NCBI RefSeq assembly: GCF_003751505.1
Contig: NZ_RJVB01000005.1
Coordinates: 186,001 to 250,000 of the forward strand
DNA from: Erwinia sp. JUb26
GTDB lineage: Bacteria > Pseudomonadota > Gammaproteobacteria > Enterobacterales > Enterobacteriaceae
Reading direction: 5' to 3'
Length of the DNA: 64,000 nucleotides
Shown: piece after piece, positions 52,297 to 60,663 of the stretch
Layout of the letters: each line of letters starts with the position of its first letter
Position numbering within the stretch: position 1 is the stretch's first letter
Notes under the pieces: model-generated
Told to the model about the DNA's origin: nothing
Seen by the model: the letters and a program-made list of their open reading frames with translations, nothing else
The model's database searches: none
Position numbers and translations under genes: made by a program

Positions 52297-53337
52297 ATGA
52301 AAAAAACCACGCTCACCGATATTGCCCGCGAGGCCGGAGTGGGGGTCGCCACCGTGGATCGGGTGCTGAACCGCCGGGCTCCCGTGCGCGCCGAAACGGA
52401 AAACCGCGTGGTGCAGGCCGCAACGCGCCTCGGCTACCGCTTTGCACCGGAGTTTCTGGCTGATAGCAGCGCAGAGGGAATATCAGGCAACGGCGGCGCG
52501 CTGCGCATCGGCGTGATCCTGCTGTCGCGCGACTATTCCTTCTACGATACCTTTGCCCGCTCGCTGGAAAAACAGGCTTCGCCACACTGCCAGCCGGGCA
52601 CGCGGGTGGAGTTTGTTTTCCACGATATCCACGCCGTGGAAGCGGCCGCCGCCAGTATTGATGAGATGAGCAATCGCGTAAATACGCTGGTGCTGATCGC
52701 GCTGGATAACGCGCTGGTGCGGCGGGCGGTGCAGAAAGCCGCGAAGAAGGGCGTGAAGGTCTTCACGCTGCTTTCTGACCTTTCCCCCTGCGATCATACC
52801 GGCTACATCGGGTTGGATAACCGCAAGGCGGGCCGAACCGCCGCCTGGATCGTCCAGCGCCTGAGCGGGCCGCCGGGCAAAGTTGGGGTGATCATCGGCG
52901 ATAATCGTTTTCTGTGCCAGGAAACCTGCGAAATCAGCTTCCGCTCTTATCTGCGCGAACACGCCACCGGACATACCGTGCTGGAGCCAGTCACCAGTTT
53001 CGAAAACGTTGAGCAGGGCTATCACGTCACCACGCAGCTGATCCAGAATCATCCCGACCTGTCGGTGATTTATGCCCCCTGCGGCGGGGTTGAAGGGGTG
53101 GTTAATGCCCTGCGCGACAGCGGCAAGAAGGATGAGATCACCCTCATCTGCCACGGCCCGCTGCAGGATGCGCAGCTGGCGCTGATCGACGGTACGCTTG
53201 ATATCATGGTGTCACACCGCCTTGAGGAACTGGCCGGCTCCGTCGTGGAAGCCATGCTGCAGGCAAATTCCGAGGCGCATGGAAGTTTTATTTCACTTCA
53301 CAGCAGCTTTGAGCTGATTACTAAAGAGAATGTATAA
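52297..53337 (+). CDS. LacI-family regulator with type-4 periplasmic-binding sensor
   Basis: A 346-residue regulator: KKTTLTDIAREAGVGVATVDRVLNRRAPVRAETENRVVQAATRLGYRFAPEF is the helix-turn-helix and hinge. The sensor domain resembles ribose- or inositol-binding proteins (VFTLLSDLSPCDHTGYIGLDNRKAGRTAAWIVQRL; TLICHGPLQDAQLALIDGTLDIMVSHRLEELAGSVVEAML). The ATG at 52297 follows GGAA. It precedes the sugar-porter operon, which carries matching operators. Confidence 0.92.
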   Translation: MKKTTLTDIAREAGVGVATVDRVLNRRAPVRAETENRVVQAATRLGYRFAPEFLADSSAEGISGNGGALRIGVILLSRDYSFYDTFARSLEKQASPHCQPGTRVEFVFHDIHAVEAAAASIDEMSNRVNTLVLIALDNALVRRAVQKAAKKGVKVFTLLSDLSPCDHTGYIGLDNRKAGRTAAWIVQRLSGPPGKVGVIIGDNRFLCQETCEISFRSYLREHATGHTVLEPVTSFENVEQGYHVTTQLIQNHPDLSVIYAPCGGVEGVVNALRDSGKKDEITLICHGPLQDAQLALIDGTLDIMVSHRLEELAGSVVEAMLQANSEAHGSFISLHSSFELITKENV

Positions 53338-53403
53338 ACGGCGCAGCGGCCATTTCGCCTTTCAACCGCCGCTGACGTTCGCCGTTTAACCCGCTGATAA
53401 CGC

Positions 53404-53479
53404 ATTAATGATAGTTTTTTATCAAAAAAATCTATCATTAATAGTGCGATCGCCATCAAAAAATAAACATTCTATCATT
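53404..53479. promoter_or_regulatory. Operator region of the inositol-like operon
   Basis: ATTAATGATAG (53404-53414) and its exact inverse CTATCATTAAT (53432-53442) are 17 bases apart. A third CTATCATT is at 53472-53479. They lie 60-135 bp before the transporter start and are the most likely binding sites of the LacI regulator. Confidence 0.6.
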
Positions 53480-53538
53480 GCTGATAATGGAACATTCGTT
53501 TGATACTTCCTGCAAATTAAAACAGGAAGGAATGTTCT

Positions 53539-54969
53539 GTGCCTCTGCAAACACCAAAACACAATATGGCCTACGTGATGGCCATCTGCGCGGTTGCCGC
53601 GCTCGGCGGGCTGCTGTTCGGCTATGACTCTTCGGTCATTTCCGGCGCGATTGAACCTATCACCCATCACTATCAGCTTTCCCCGGCTGAAACGGGCTGG
53701 GCCGTATCTAATGTGATTATCGGCTGCGTTATCGGCTGTCTGATTGCCGGTAAACTGGCGGACCGCTACGGCCGCAAATCGATGTTAATCATCACCGCCA
53801 TTCTGTTTGTGGTTTCGGTTGCCGGTACCGCGCTGGCGCCGGACTTCACCACCTTTGTGGTATTCCGCATTATCGGCGGACTGGGTATTGGCCTGGCTTC
53901 GGTTATCTCGCCAATCTATATCGCGGAAGTCGCCCCTAAAGATTATCGCGGCCGCGCAATGACCATGCACATGATCTGCTGCGTCGGCGGCCAGGTACTG
54001 GTGCTGCTGACCAACTATCTGATTGCGAAAAACGCCGATCCGGAGTGGCTGAACGCCTACGGCTGGCGCTGGATGCTGGGCGCGGCCTTCGTTCCCTGCG
54101 TACTGTTCTTCCTGTTTGTTGGCTTTATCCCGGAATCCCCGCGCTGGAATATCATGGTCGGCCGCAACGAGGCCGCGATGAAAACCCTGACCCGCATCTC
54201 TTCAGAAGAGCACGCGAAGCGCCTGATGGGTGAAATTCAGACCTCACTCCAGCTTTCCGCCAGCAGCGAAGTGAACCGCGAACGCGCCAGCTTTAACCGC
54301 AAAACGGCGATTTTCCTGGTGATTGGCGTCGGTCTGGCCATCTTTAACCAGCTGACCGGCATCAACGTCATTCAGTACTTTGGCCCAACGCTGCTGATGA
54401 ACGTGACCCACAACATGCAGGAAGCGATGTATCTCACCATCTGGCTGGCGGTGCTGCAGTTCGCCGGCGTGATCGTGGGCATGATGCTGATTGATAAAAT
54501 GGGCCGCCGTTCGCTGCTGCTGATCGGTTCCCTCGGCTCCGCCATTTGCCTGCTGTTCACCTTCTGGACCTTCTACAGCGGCATGACCGGCGTGATCTCC
54601 GTGCTCGGCCTGTTCGGCTTTATGTTCCTGTTCGGCGGCACCTGGGGCCAGGTGGTGTGGACGGTGATCGGCGAAATCTTCCCGACCCGCCTGCGCGGTG
54701 CCGGCATGGGCTTCTCTATCTGCGCCATGTGGGCCGGCAACTTCTTTGTCAGCCAGTCCTTCCCGATGATGAACCAGAGCACTTACCTCAACGATAACTT
54801 CCACGGCGGCTTCCCGCTGTTGCTGTTCGCGGTGTGCTCGCTGGCCTCCTGGTGGTTCGTTAAGGCGCTGCTGCCGGAGACCAAAGGCGTTTCACTGGAA
54901 AAAATGGAAGCCCTGATTCTGGATCGCTTTGACACTACGCAACGCGAAAGCAAAACAGCCACTCATTGA
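53539..54969 (+). CDS. Sugar porter family MFS transporter (IolT/XylE-like)
   Basis: A 476-residue 12-helix sugar porter with the family signatures LGGLLFGYDSSVISGAI, GKLADRYGRKSML, RIIGGLGIGLASVISPIYIAEVAPKDYRGR, the middle FIPESPRWNIMVGR, QLTGINVIQYFGPTLL, DKMGRRSLLLIGSLGS and C-terminal LLPETKGVSLE. GTG start, eight bases after AGGAAGG. Neighbouring IolE-like and IolG-like genes make an inositol or related cyclitol a likely substrate; xylose- or glucose-type sugars remain possible. Confidence 0.92.
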   Translation: MPLQTPKHNMAYVMAICAVAALGGLLFGYDSSVISGAIEPITHHYQLSPAETGWAVSNVIIGCVIGCLIAGKLADRYGRKSMLIITAILFVVSVAGTALAPDFTTFVVFRIIGGLGIGLASVISPIYIAEVAPKDYRGRAMTMHMICCVGGQVLVLLTNYLIAKNADPEWLNAYGWRWMLGAAFVPCVLFFLFVGFIPESPRWNIMVGRNEAAMKTLTRISSEEHAKRLMGEIQTSLQLSASSEVNRERASFNRKTAIFLVIGVGLAIFNQLTGINVIQYFGPTLLMNVTHNMQEAMYLTIWLAVLQFAGVIVGMMLIDKMGRRSLLLIGSLGSAICLLFTFWTFYSGMTGVISVLGLFGFMFLFGGTWGQVVWTVIGEIFPTRLRGAGMGFSICAMWAGNFFVSQSFPMMNQSTYLNDNFHGGFPLLLFAVCSLASWWFVKALLPETKGVSLEKMEALILDRFDTTQRESKTATH

Positions 54970-54985
54970 TTTAAAGGACACCAAA

Positions 54986-55906
54986 ATGACCATTCATATT
55001 GCTAACGCACCCTGCAGCTGGGGCGTGGACGACCCGAAAAACCCGCACCTGCCGCCGTATGAGAAGGTGCTGAAAGAAGCCGCGCAGGCCGGCTATAAGA
55101 GCATTGAGCTGGGGCCGTGGACCTACCTGCCGACCGACCCGCAGGTCCTGACCGAGAAACTGAATCAGTACGGCCTGTCGCTGGTTGCCGGTACCATTTT
55201 TGACGACCTGGTGAGCGAAGAGAACTTCCCGGCGATGATTGAGCTGACGCACAACCTCTGCCGTAATCTGTCAAAAGTGCCGACCGCGACCAAAACCCAC
55301 GGTGATAATTTCCCGTCGCCGTATCTGGTGATCATTGATTTCGGCAACGCCGAACGCGCACGCCTGGCCGGACAGTACGACAAGGCACCGCGCCTGTCCG
55401 ACAGCGACTGGCAGCGCATGATGTCTCACATCACCGAAATCAGCCGCATCGCGGCGGAGTACGGCGTGCGCCCGGTGATCCATCCGCATGCCGGTGGCTG
55501 CATTGAGTTCGCCGACGAGATCGAACGGCTGGTACAGGATATTCCGCACAGCGTGGCCGGTCTGTGCCTGGATACCGGCCATCTGTACTACTCCGATATG
55601 GACCCGATTACCTGGCTGGGCCGCTACTTCGATCGCATCGACTACCTGCACTTTAAAGACGTTAACGACGCCGTATTCCGCGACGTTATCGCCCGTGAAG
55701 TGGACTTCTTCACGGCCTGTGCGGAAGGCGTAATGTGCCCGATTGGTAAAGGCGCTATCGACTATCCGGCCGTGCGCGCCTTCCTGGCCGAGCGCAACTA
55801 CCAGGGCTGGATCACCATTGAACAGGAGCGCGACCCGCGCAATGCTGACGGCAGCCTGCACGATGTGACCGAAAGCCTGCGCTACCTGAACTCCGTTGGA
55901 TTTTAA
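54986..55906 (+). CDS. IolE-like TIM-barrel protein (inosose dehydratase-type)
   Basis: A 306-residue xylose-isomerase-like barrel protein. HIANAPCSWGVDDPKNPHLPPYEKVLKEAAQAGYKSIELGPWTYLPTDPQVLTEKLNQYGLSLVAG resembles the N-terminus of inosose dehydratases. VIHPHAGGCIEFADEIERL, LCLDTGHLYYSDMDP, IDYLHFKDVN and WITIEQERDP hold the metal ligands. The ATG at 54986 follows AAAGGA. It lies 16 bp after the transporter gene. Dehydration of an oxidised inositol is the favoured role; epimerase is an alternative. Confidence 0.85.
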   Translation: MTIHIANAPCSWGVDDPKNPHLPPYEKVLKEAAQAGYKSIELGPWTYLPTDPQVLTEKLNQYGLSLVAGTIFDDLVSEENFPAMIELTHNLCRNLSKVPTATKTHGDNFPSPYLVIIDFGNAERARLAGQYDKAPRLSDSDWQRMMSHITEISRIAAEYGVRPVIHPHAGGCIEFADEIERLVQDIPHSVAGLCLDTGHLYYSDMDPITWLGRYFDRIDYLHFKDVNDAVFRDVIAREVDFFTACAEGVMCPIGKGAIDYPAVRAFLAERNYQGWITIEQERDPRNADGSLHDVTESLRYLNSVGF

Positions 55907-55920
55907 TTGAGGAACACCCG

Positions 55921-57093
55921 ATGATTAACGGCATTAAACCTCTCGATCGCTCCCTGCGCTGGGGCATGGTTGGCGGCGGCGGCACCAGCCAGATCGGCTA
56001 TATCCATCGTTCAGCGGCGCTGCGCGATAACACCTTTACCCTGCTGGCCGGTGCATTTGATATCGATGCCGAGCGCGGACGCACCTTCGGTGCCAGCCTG
56101 GGCGTGGCGGGCGACCGCTGCTATCCGGACTACCAGACCCTTTTCCAGCAGGAAGCCGAGCGCGTAGACGGCATTGAGGCGGTATCAATCGCTACGCCGA
56201 ACAATACCCACTTCGCCATCTGTAAAGCGGCGCTGGAAGCGGGCCTGCACGTGGTGTGCGAAAAGCCGCTGTGCTTTACCACGGCAGAAGCGAAAGAGCT
56301 GGCCGCGCTGAGCGAAGCGAAGAGCAAAATTATCGGCGTCACCTACGGTTACTCCGGTCACCAGCTGATTCAGCAGGCGCGCAGCATGATCGCCGAAGGC
56401 CTGCTGGGTGAGATCCGCATTGTAAATATGTCGTTCTCCCACGGCTTCCACAACGAGGCCGTTGAGCTGGCGAACCCGAGCACCCGCTGGCGCGTGGACC
56501 CGAAATTTGTCGGGCCAAGCTACGTGCTGGGCGATCTCGCCACCCACCCGCTGTTCCTGGCGGAAACCATGCTGCCGGAGCTGAAAATTAAGCGCCTGAT
56601 GTGTTCGCGCCAGAGCTTTGTGAAAACCCGCGCGCCACTGGAAGATAACGCCTTTGTGCTGATGGAATACGATAACGGCGCGGTCGGATCGCTGTGGTGT
56701 TCAGCGGTGAACTGCGGATCGATGCACGGACAAAAGATCCGCGTGATCGGATCGAAAGCCAGCCTGGAGTGGTGGGACGAACAGCCAAACCAGCTGCGCT
56801 ACGAAGTGCAGGGTGAACCGGTGCAGATTCTGGAACGCGGTATGGGCTACCTGGCGCCGCGCGCGCTGGAAGAGGACCGCATCGGCGGCGGGCACCCGGA
56901 AGGGCTGTTCGAAGCCTGGTCTAACCTCTACCGCCGCTTTGCAGTGGCAATGGATGCCAGCGATCGTGGCGATAAAGCGCTGCTGGAGAACTTCTGGTAC
57001 CCGGACGTTCACGCCGGCGTGACGGGCGTGCAGTGGGTGGAGCGCTGCGTTGAGTCCGCCGACGCGGGCGCGACCTGGGTTGATTTCGAGTAA
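55921..57093 (+). CDS. Gfo/Idh/MocA oxidoreductase (inositol dehydrogenase-like)
   Basis: A 390-residue NAD(P)-dependent dehydrogenase: RWGMVGGGGTSQIGYIHRSAALRDN is the Rossmann loop; VSIATPNNTHFAICKAALEAGLHVVCEKPLCFTTAEA holds the catalytic lysine; YVLGDLATHPLFLAE is the expected Asp/His region. It is longer than the IolG-like protein at 20790-21803 and belongs to another subgroup. Last gene of the operon; terminator at 57154-57182. No iolA, iolB, iolC or iolD is in the window. Confidence 0.9.
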   Translation: MINGIKPLDRSLRWGMVGGGGTSQIGYIHRSAALRDNTFTLLAGAFDIDAERGRTFGASLGVAGDRCYPDYQTLFQQEAERVDGIEAVSIATPNNTHFAICKAALEAGLHVVCEKPLCFTTAEAKELAALSEAKSKIIGVTYGYSGHQLIQQARSMIAEGLLGEIRIVNMSFSHGFHNEAVELANPSTRWRVDPKFVGPSYVLGDLATHPLFLAETMLPELKIKRLMCSRQSFVKTRAPLEDNAFVLMEYDNGAVGSLWCSAVNCGSMHGQKIRVIGSKASLEWWDEQPNQLRYEVQGEPVQILERGMGYLAPRALEEDRIGGGHPEGLFEAWSNLYRRFAVAMDASDRGDKALLENFWYPDVHAGVTGVQWVERCVESADAGATWVDFE

Positions 57094-57153
57094 TCGCTAA
57101 CGGGTCGGGTTCCCGGTCGTTAGCGAACCAGGTTTCAAAATCTGTTGTCTGAG

Positions 57154-57182
57154 GGGCAGCCATTAACCATGGCTGCCCTTTT
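57154..57182 (+). terminator. Rho-independent terminator
   Basis: GGGCAGCCAT, loop TAACC, ATGGCTGCCC, TTTT. A second stem without T-run (TCGCTAACG / CGTTAGCGA) lies just before it. Confidence 0.88.
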
Positions 57183-57190
57183 GCTTGGCG

Positions 57191-57718
57191 TTAAAACTTG
57201 ACGTCGTCCGTTGCCAGCAGAGTGACAAACGGCCCCGCCAGCGTCGCGTTGTGATGGGCAACGATCTGCGCCGCACCGAGTACCGCATTATCGGTGGTGC
57301 TGTGCGCATCGCTGACCAGCACCACCTCAAATCCCAGATCCGCCGCCGCCCGGCAGGTGGTATCCACGCAGTAGTCGGTTTTCATGCCCGCAATCACCAG
57401 CCGCTTCACCTGCGCCTGCTGCAGTTCAACCAGCAGCGGCGTATTCAAGAAACAATTCGGGCGGGTTTTATTGAAATACCTGTCGCCAGCCTCCAGCGGC
57501 AGCTCATCCGCCAGCTGCCAGAACCGGCTGCCGACCGCAATCGGCGAACCTTCCGGCCCGGTATGCCGGGCAAAAAATATCGGTTTCTGTGCCGCGCGGG
57601 CAGCATGGACCAGCCGAATGGTGTTGGCAATCAGCTCATCTTTCTGGTGAGGGGGCTGTGGGGCATGCAGCAGACCTGCCTGCATATCGATCACTAACAG
57701 CGCGGACGCATCGGACAT
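57191..57718 (-). CDS. Isochorismatase-family cysteine hydrolase
   Basis: A 175-residue hydrolase: catalytic Asp in ALLVIDMQAGLLHAPQ, Lys in YFNKTRPNCF, and Cys in VIAGMKTDYCVDTTCRAAADLGFEVVLVSDAHST. It belongs to the YecD/nicotinamidase-like group; substrate unknown. AAGGAGAAA precedes the ATG. It is not closely related to the two YcaC-like proteins in the window. Confidence 0.9.
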   Translation of the reverse strand: MSDASALLVIDMQAGLLHAPQPPHQKDELIANTIRLVHAARAAQKPIFFARHTGPEGSPIAVGSRFWQLADELPLEAGDRYFNKTRPNCFLNTPLLVELQQAQVKRLVIAGMKTDYCVDTTCRAAADLGFEVVLVSDAHSTTDNAVLGAAQIVAHHNATLAGPFVTLLATDDVKF

Positions 57719-57802
57719 GATATTTCTCCTTGGTTACCGTTAACCGGCCACGACGGAGAAATATTCAGCCCCGTCGGAAACCGGCGGGACGAAGCGGATG
57801 TG

Positions 57803-57892
57803 CTATTTCTCAGGCACGCAAACCGACCCCGACCCGCCAGAAGCGGTCGTGGTTGTGGTGGTCGCGGTGAGGAACAGCCGGGTCATTTTCAT
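57803..57892 (-). other. Possible leader-type reading frame with a threonine run
   Basis: The minus strand encodes MKMTRLFLTATTTTTT, then a Gly/Ser-rich end, 29 residues in all, 84 bases before the hydrolase gene. The opposite strand (57798-57965) reads through a valine run. Neither has a convincing ribosome site, so this may be only a simple-sequence tract. A GAGAAATA/TATTTCTC stem brackets the sequence after it. Confidence 0.3.
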
Positions 57893-57914
57893 AACCCAAA
57901 GAATTGCATATCAC

Positions 57915-57937
57915 CGTGCCGCTGGCACGTTTTTTTG
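57915..57937 (+). terminator. Rho-independent terminator without an obvious gene
   Basis: CGTGCC, loop GCT, GGCACG, then at least seven Ts on the plus strand. Nothing recognisable is transcribed into it, so it could end a small RNA or a leader transcript from about 57800. Confidence 0.8.
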
Positions 57938-58019
57938 CAACAGTCAGGAAAGCGGGAATAAGTGATAACCATCGGTCCAGTCCCTGACCGCGGTTATCGA
58001 GGGTGTAAGCTTGGCGGGT

Positions 58020-58097
58020 TTAGCGAACCGCGCCCGGCGGAACGTGTTTGAAGGTATTCACATAAGAGCGAAACACGTTGCGGAAGAATTTTTTCAT
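58020..58097 (-). CDS. Small basic protein of 25 residues
   Basis: A short reading frame, MKKFFRNVFRSYVNTFKHVP then PGAVR and stop. It is rich in Lys, Arg and Phe, and could lie on the membrane surface as an amphipathic helix. Support comes from the promoter at 58137-58165 at the proper distance (about 33-base leader) and an AGG five bases before the ATG. I do not recognise a family with certainty. Nothing else on this strand uses that promoter. Confidence 0.55.
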   Translation of the reverse strand: MKKFFRNVFRSYVNTFKHVPPGAVR

Positions 58098-58136
58098 GAT
58101 TGCCTGTGACAAATATTGTTGAAAAATACACCGCAA

Positions 58137-58165
58137 ATTATAACGAACGGTGTTTTTCCAGGCAA
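58137..58165 (-). promoter_or_regulatory. Sigma-70 promoter of the small protein
   Basis: On the minus strand TTGCCT, 17-base spacer, TATAAT (perfect -10). Transcription should start near 58130. Confidence 0.72.
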
Positions 58166-58170
58166 GATTT

Positions 58171-58186
58171 TTTGAACCAGATCACA
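58171..58186. promoter_or_regulatory. CRP-like site
   Basis: TTTGAACCAGATCACA matches 13 of 16 positions of the palindromic CRP consensus. It lies about 50 bases upstream of the predicted start of the small-protein transcript, and on the other side upstream of the LysE gene. Confidence 0.4.
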
Positions 58187-58353
58187 AAAACAGACCGTTT
58201 ATCGCCAAAAAAAGTGAGAAGTACCGCAAAACATCATTCTGCCGTCCGGTGACTTTTATTCCCCCTTGAGCCAGATCGCTGCGCAATTTTTTCCAATATT
58301 TTAGCCGTATGCGGACCGATAATGCCGATATTGTGCTTAACGGACGCCACGCT

Positions 58354-58986
58354 ATGCCCTTTTCTAATGGTTTTTTACTGAGTCTTTCACTGTGCCTGGA
58401 TATCGGCATCGCCAATATCGCCATTATTACCCTGGCGATGCAGCGCGGTTATTTCCACGGCCTGTGGCTGGGGATCGGCACCTGCGTGGGCGATCTGATC
58501 TACGCGATCCTTGCCATGGCCGGCATGGCGGTGCTGCTCCAGTTCACCACCGTGCGCTGGGTATTGTGGATCGGCGGCTCGCTGATCCTGCTGTGGTTTG
58601 CCTGGAAAATGGTGCTGAGCGCGCTGCGTCCGGTGCCGGAACTCAGCGCGGGCGATGTCGGGCAGGCGCTTAGCATCCGGCAGAACTTCCTGCGTGGTAT
58701 CTTCCTCGCCGTCTCGTCACCCACCGCGATCCTGTGGTTTGCCGCCGTGGGCGGAGCGCTGATTTCACGCATGGGTACCGGCAGTACGGCCGCCTCGGCC
58801 TGGTTCCTGTCGGGATTTTTCCTCGCGGGGGTGGTGTGGACGGTGGTGCTCTGTACGATTGGCAGCCTCGGCGGCCGCATGCTGGGCAATAAAATGCTGC
58901 GCTGGTCCTATATCGCCTCGGCGGTGATCTTCTGCTACTTCGCCGGCTACGTGATTATCTCCGGCTATCGCGAATTTATCGGCTGA
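58354..58986 (+). CDS. LysE/RhtB-family amino-acid exporter
   Basis: A 210-residue protein with six helices: FLLSLSLCLDIGIANIAIITLAMQRGYFHGLWLGIGTCVGDLIYAILAMAGMAVLLQF, then LRGIFLAVSSPTAILWFAAVGGALIS, the typical LysE N-terminal motif followed by the second half. The ATG at 58354 fits the family length; an in-frame ATG at 58309 is possible. It probably exports an amino acid such as threonine, homoserine or lysine. It overlaps the convergent AraC gene by 11 bases. Confidence 0.88.
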   Translation: MPFSNGFLLSLSLCLDIGIANIAIITLAMQRGYFHGLWLGIGTCVGDLIYAILAMAGMAVLLQFTTVRWVLWIGGSLILLWFAWKMVLSALRPVPELSAGDVGQALSIRQNFLRGIFLAVSSPTAILWFAAVGGALISRMGTGSTAASAWFLSGFFLAGVVWTVVLCTIGSLGGRMLGNKMLRWSYIASAVIFCYFAGYVIISGYREFIG

Positions 58987-59746
58987 TAATGCGCAGATAG
59001 TGATGCGGCGTGATGCCCATCATCTTACGGAAGCTGTTAATAAAGTGGCTTTGATCGTAGAAGCCAAGCTGATGCGCCACGTCCAGCGTACTGTTGCGAT
59101 GGCGCAGCAGATTGCGCGCCGCCGCCAGGCGCAGCTGCATATGATACTGCAACGGCGCAACCCCCATCTCCTGGCGGAACTGGCGGACAAAGTGATATTT
59201 GCTCAGTCCGCTGGCCGCCGCCAGACCGTCCAGGGTCAGTTTTTCCGTCAGATTATCGCGCATGCATTCCAGCGCCCTGCCGATAGCGATCGGCGCTTCC
59301 GCGATCTCGCTGTCGCTGCCGTGCTGTAACAGGCAGTGGGTCAGCCACAGTAGGTTTTGCTGCTGGTTCCGATCGTCGGCGGGCGAGCGGACATAATCGC
59401 AGATTGCCGCAAACAGCTGAGGATCGCGCAGCACGCCTTCGCGCAGGATCGGCAGAGAACGATCCGCCAGATCGGCAAATACACCGGACGGGAGATGCAC
59501 GCTGAAAAACTCTACCGGCACATCGCCAAATCGCGAAGCCTGCAGCGTTTCAGGATTGTAAATGGTGATATCACCGGCAAGAACCGGCAGGGTCTGACCA
59601 TTGAGGGTGAGCTGTTCTACGCCGCTGAGGTTGGCGCTAATAACATATTCTTCGTGGGTGTGCAGCGGAAACGCTGCGTTGCTGGCGGTGAGGTGTGAGC
59701 ACTCAATATTATTTCGGGTGTTCCAGTCTACTACCGATAATGCCAT
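58976..59746 (-). CDS. AraC-family regulator with N-terminal cupin domain
   Basis: A 256-residue regulator. Residues 1 to about 140 form a cupin-like sensor (FPLHTHEEYVISANLSGVEQLTLNGQTLPVLAGDITIYNPETLQASRF). The C-terminal part holds the two helix-turn-helices (LTLDGLAAASGLSKYHFVRQFRQEMGVAPLQYHMQLRLAAARNLL; DVAHQLGFYDQSHFINSFRKMMGITPHHY). The ATG at 59746 is preferred to an ATG five codons upstream. AraC/LysE pairs of this kind are common, so it probably controls the exporter. Confidence 0.9.
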   Translation of the reverse strand: MALSVVDWNTRNNIECSHLTASNAAFPLHTHEEYVISANLSGVEQLTLNGQTLPVLAGDITIYNPETLQASRFGDVPVEFFSVHLPSGVFADLADRSLPILREGVLRDPQLFAAICDYVRSPADDRNQQQNLLWLTHCLLQHGSDSEIAEAPIAIGRALECMRDNLTEKLTLDGLAAASGLSKYHFVRQFRQEMGVAPLQYHMQLRLAAARNLLRHRNSTLDVAHQLGFYDQSHFINSFRKMMGITPHHYLRIISR

Positions 59747-59782
59747 AGCCGCCCCGCGCAAGTGACCGGGCGTGCCTTCCGC

Positions 59783-60349
59783 TTATTTGCCCAGATGTTC
59801 GAACAAAATACTACAGCCGATGCCGATCAGCACCACGCCACCAAAAATTTCCGCCCATTTACCCATCACCGGGCCAAGGAAACGGCCCAGCAGAATGCCG
59901 AGGGTGGCCATAATCATCGTTGAAGCGCCGATTGCCAACGCGGTGGTCACAATATTGACCTGCAAAAAGGCCAGCCCGACGCCGACGGCCATCGCATCCA
60001 GACTGGTGGCAACGGCGGTACAGGCCAGCAGCCAGAAGCCGTGGCTCTGCGGGGCTTCTTCAGGTCGGCACTCTTTTTTACGCATCCCCTCAACAATCAT
60101 TCGTCCGCCGAGGATCAGCAGTAAACCAAACGCCACCCAGTGGTCCCACGCCATCACGTACTTGCTGGCGGCAAGGCCGATAGCCCAGCCGACCAGCGGC
60201 GTCAGGGCTTCGATCACGCCGAAGATCAGACCGGTGCGCAGGGCTTCTTTCAGGCTTGGACGATGCAGGCTTGCACCTTTGCCGATGGCAGCAGCGAAGG
60301 CATCCATCGACATGGCGAAAGCCAGAATCAGAGTTGCGTATAGGTTCAT
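59783..60349 (-). CDS. mntP: Manganese efflux pump
   Basis: A 188-residue six-helix protein, same length as E. coli MntP (YebN): [52 protein letters not shown], with the acidic residues of both repeats ([26 protein letters not shown]). It exports Mn2+. GGGATAA precedes the ATG. The leader of about 150 bases and an MntR-type box upstream agree with manganese control. Confidence 0.96.
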   Translation of the reverse strand: MNLYATLILAFAMSMDAFAAAIGKGASLHRPSLKEALRTGLIFGVIEALTPLVGWAIGLAASKYVMAWDHWVAFGLLLILGGRMIVEGMRKKECRPEEAPQSHGFWLLACTAVATSLDAMAVGVGLAFLQVNIVTTALAIGASTMIMATLGILLGRFLGPVMGKWAEIFGGVVLIGIGCSILFEHLGK

Positions 60350-60496
60350 TGTATTTATCCCGGTTTGAAGCGACGGGTGCGTTCCAAATCGTTAAAACCC
60401 CAGGTTATGTAGGAAAAATAACCACTGGTCCGTTCAAGTGAAGCGCATCCTATCACGCGAATCGCCAGAAAAAAAGACAACAAAATCATGGATTTG
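60350..60496 (-). other. mntP 5' leader
   Basis: About 147 bases separate the start codon from the MntR-type box. In E. coli this leader is a yybP-ykoY manganese riboswitch. Here I see hairpin-forming stretches (AACCTGGGG ... GGAACGCACCCG) but could not confirm the conserved core. Confidence 0.35.
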
Positions 60497-60516
60497 AGTA
60501 TAGCATCGGCTATACT
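60497..60516. promoter_or_regulatory. MntR-type palindrome
   Basis: AGTATAGC, ATCG, GCTATACT: perfect 8-bp arms, matching the ATAGC-N4-GCTAT core of MntR sites. It overlaps a TATACT -10-like element on the minus strand. Confidence 0.7.
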
Positions 60517-60663
60517 TTTTAACGGATGCTATTTTGGTGGCAAAAAAACAGCGGGAAACTCTAAAAGAATTACCGTGTTACACAGAGCGTAGGGATAAAT
60601 AACCGCGAGGAGTGTGAGGAAATGTTCAGCACTTTACCGAAGCATTTCCCCAAAAATAATTGG

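Noticed and set aside
57191-57718. A third copy of the YcaC-like gene
   Set aside because: Same superfamily, but sequence and length differ clearly; it is a separate subgroup.
60350-60496. yybP-ykoY riboswitch in front of mntP
   Set aside because: Expected from E. coli, but the conserved core could not be seen by eye; recorded only as a leader.
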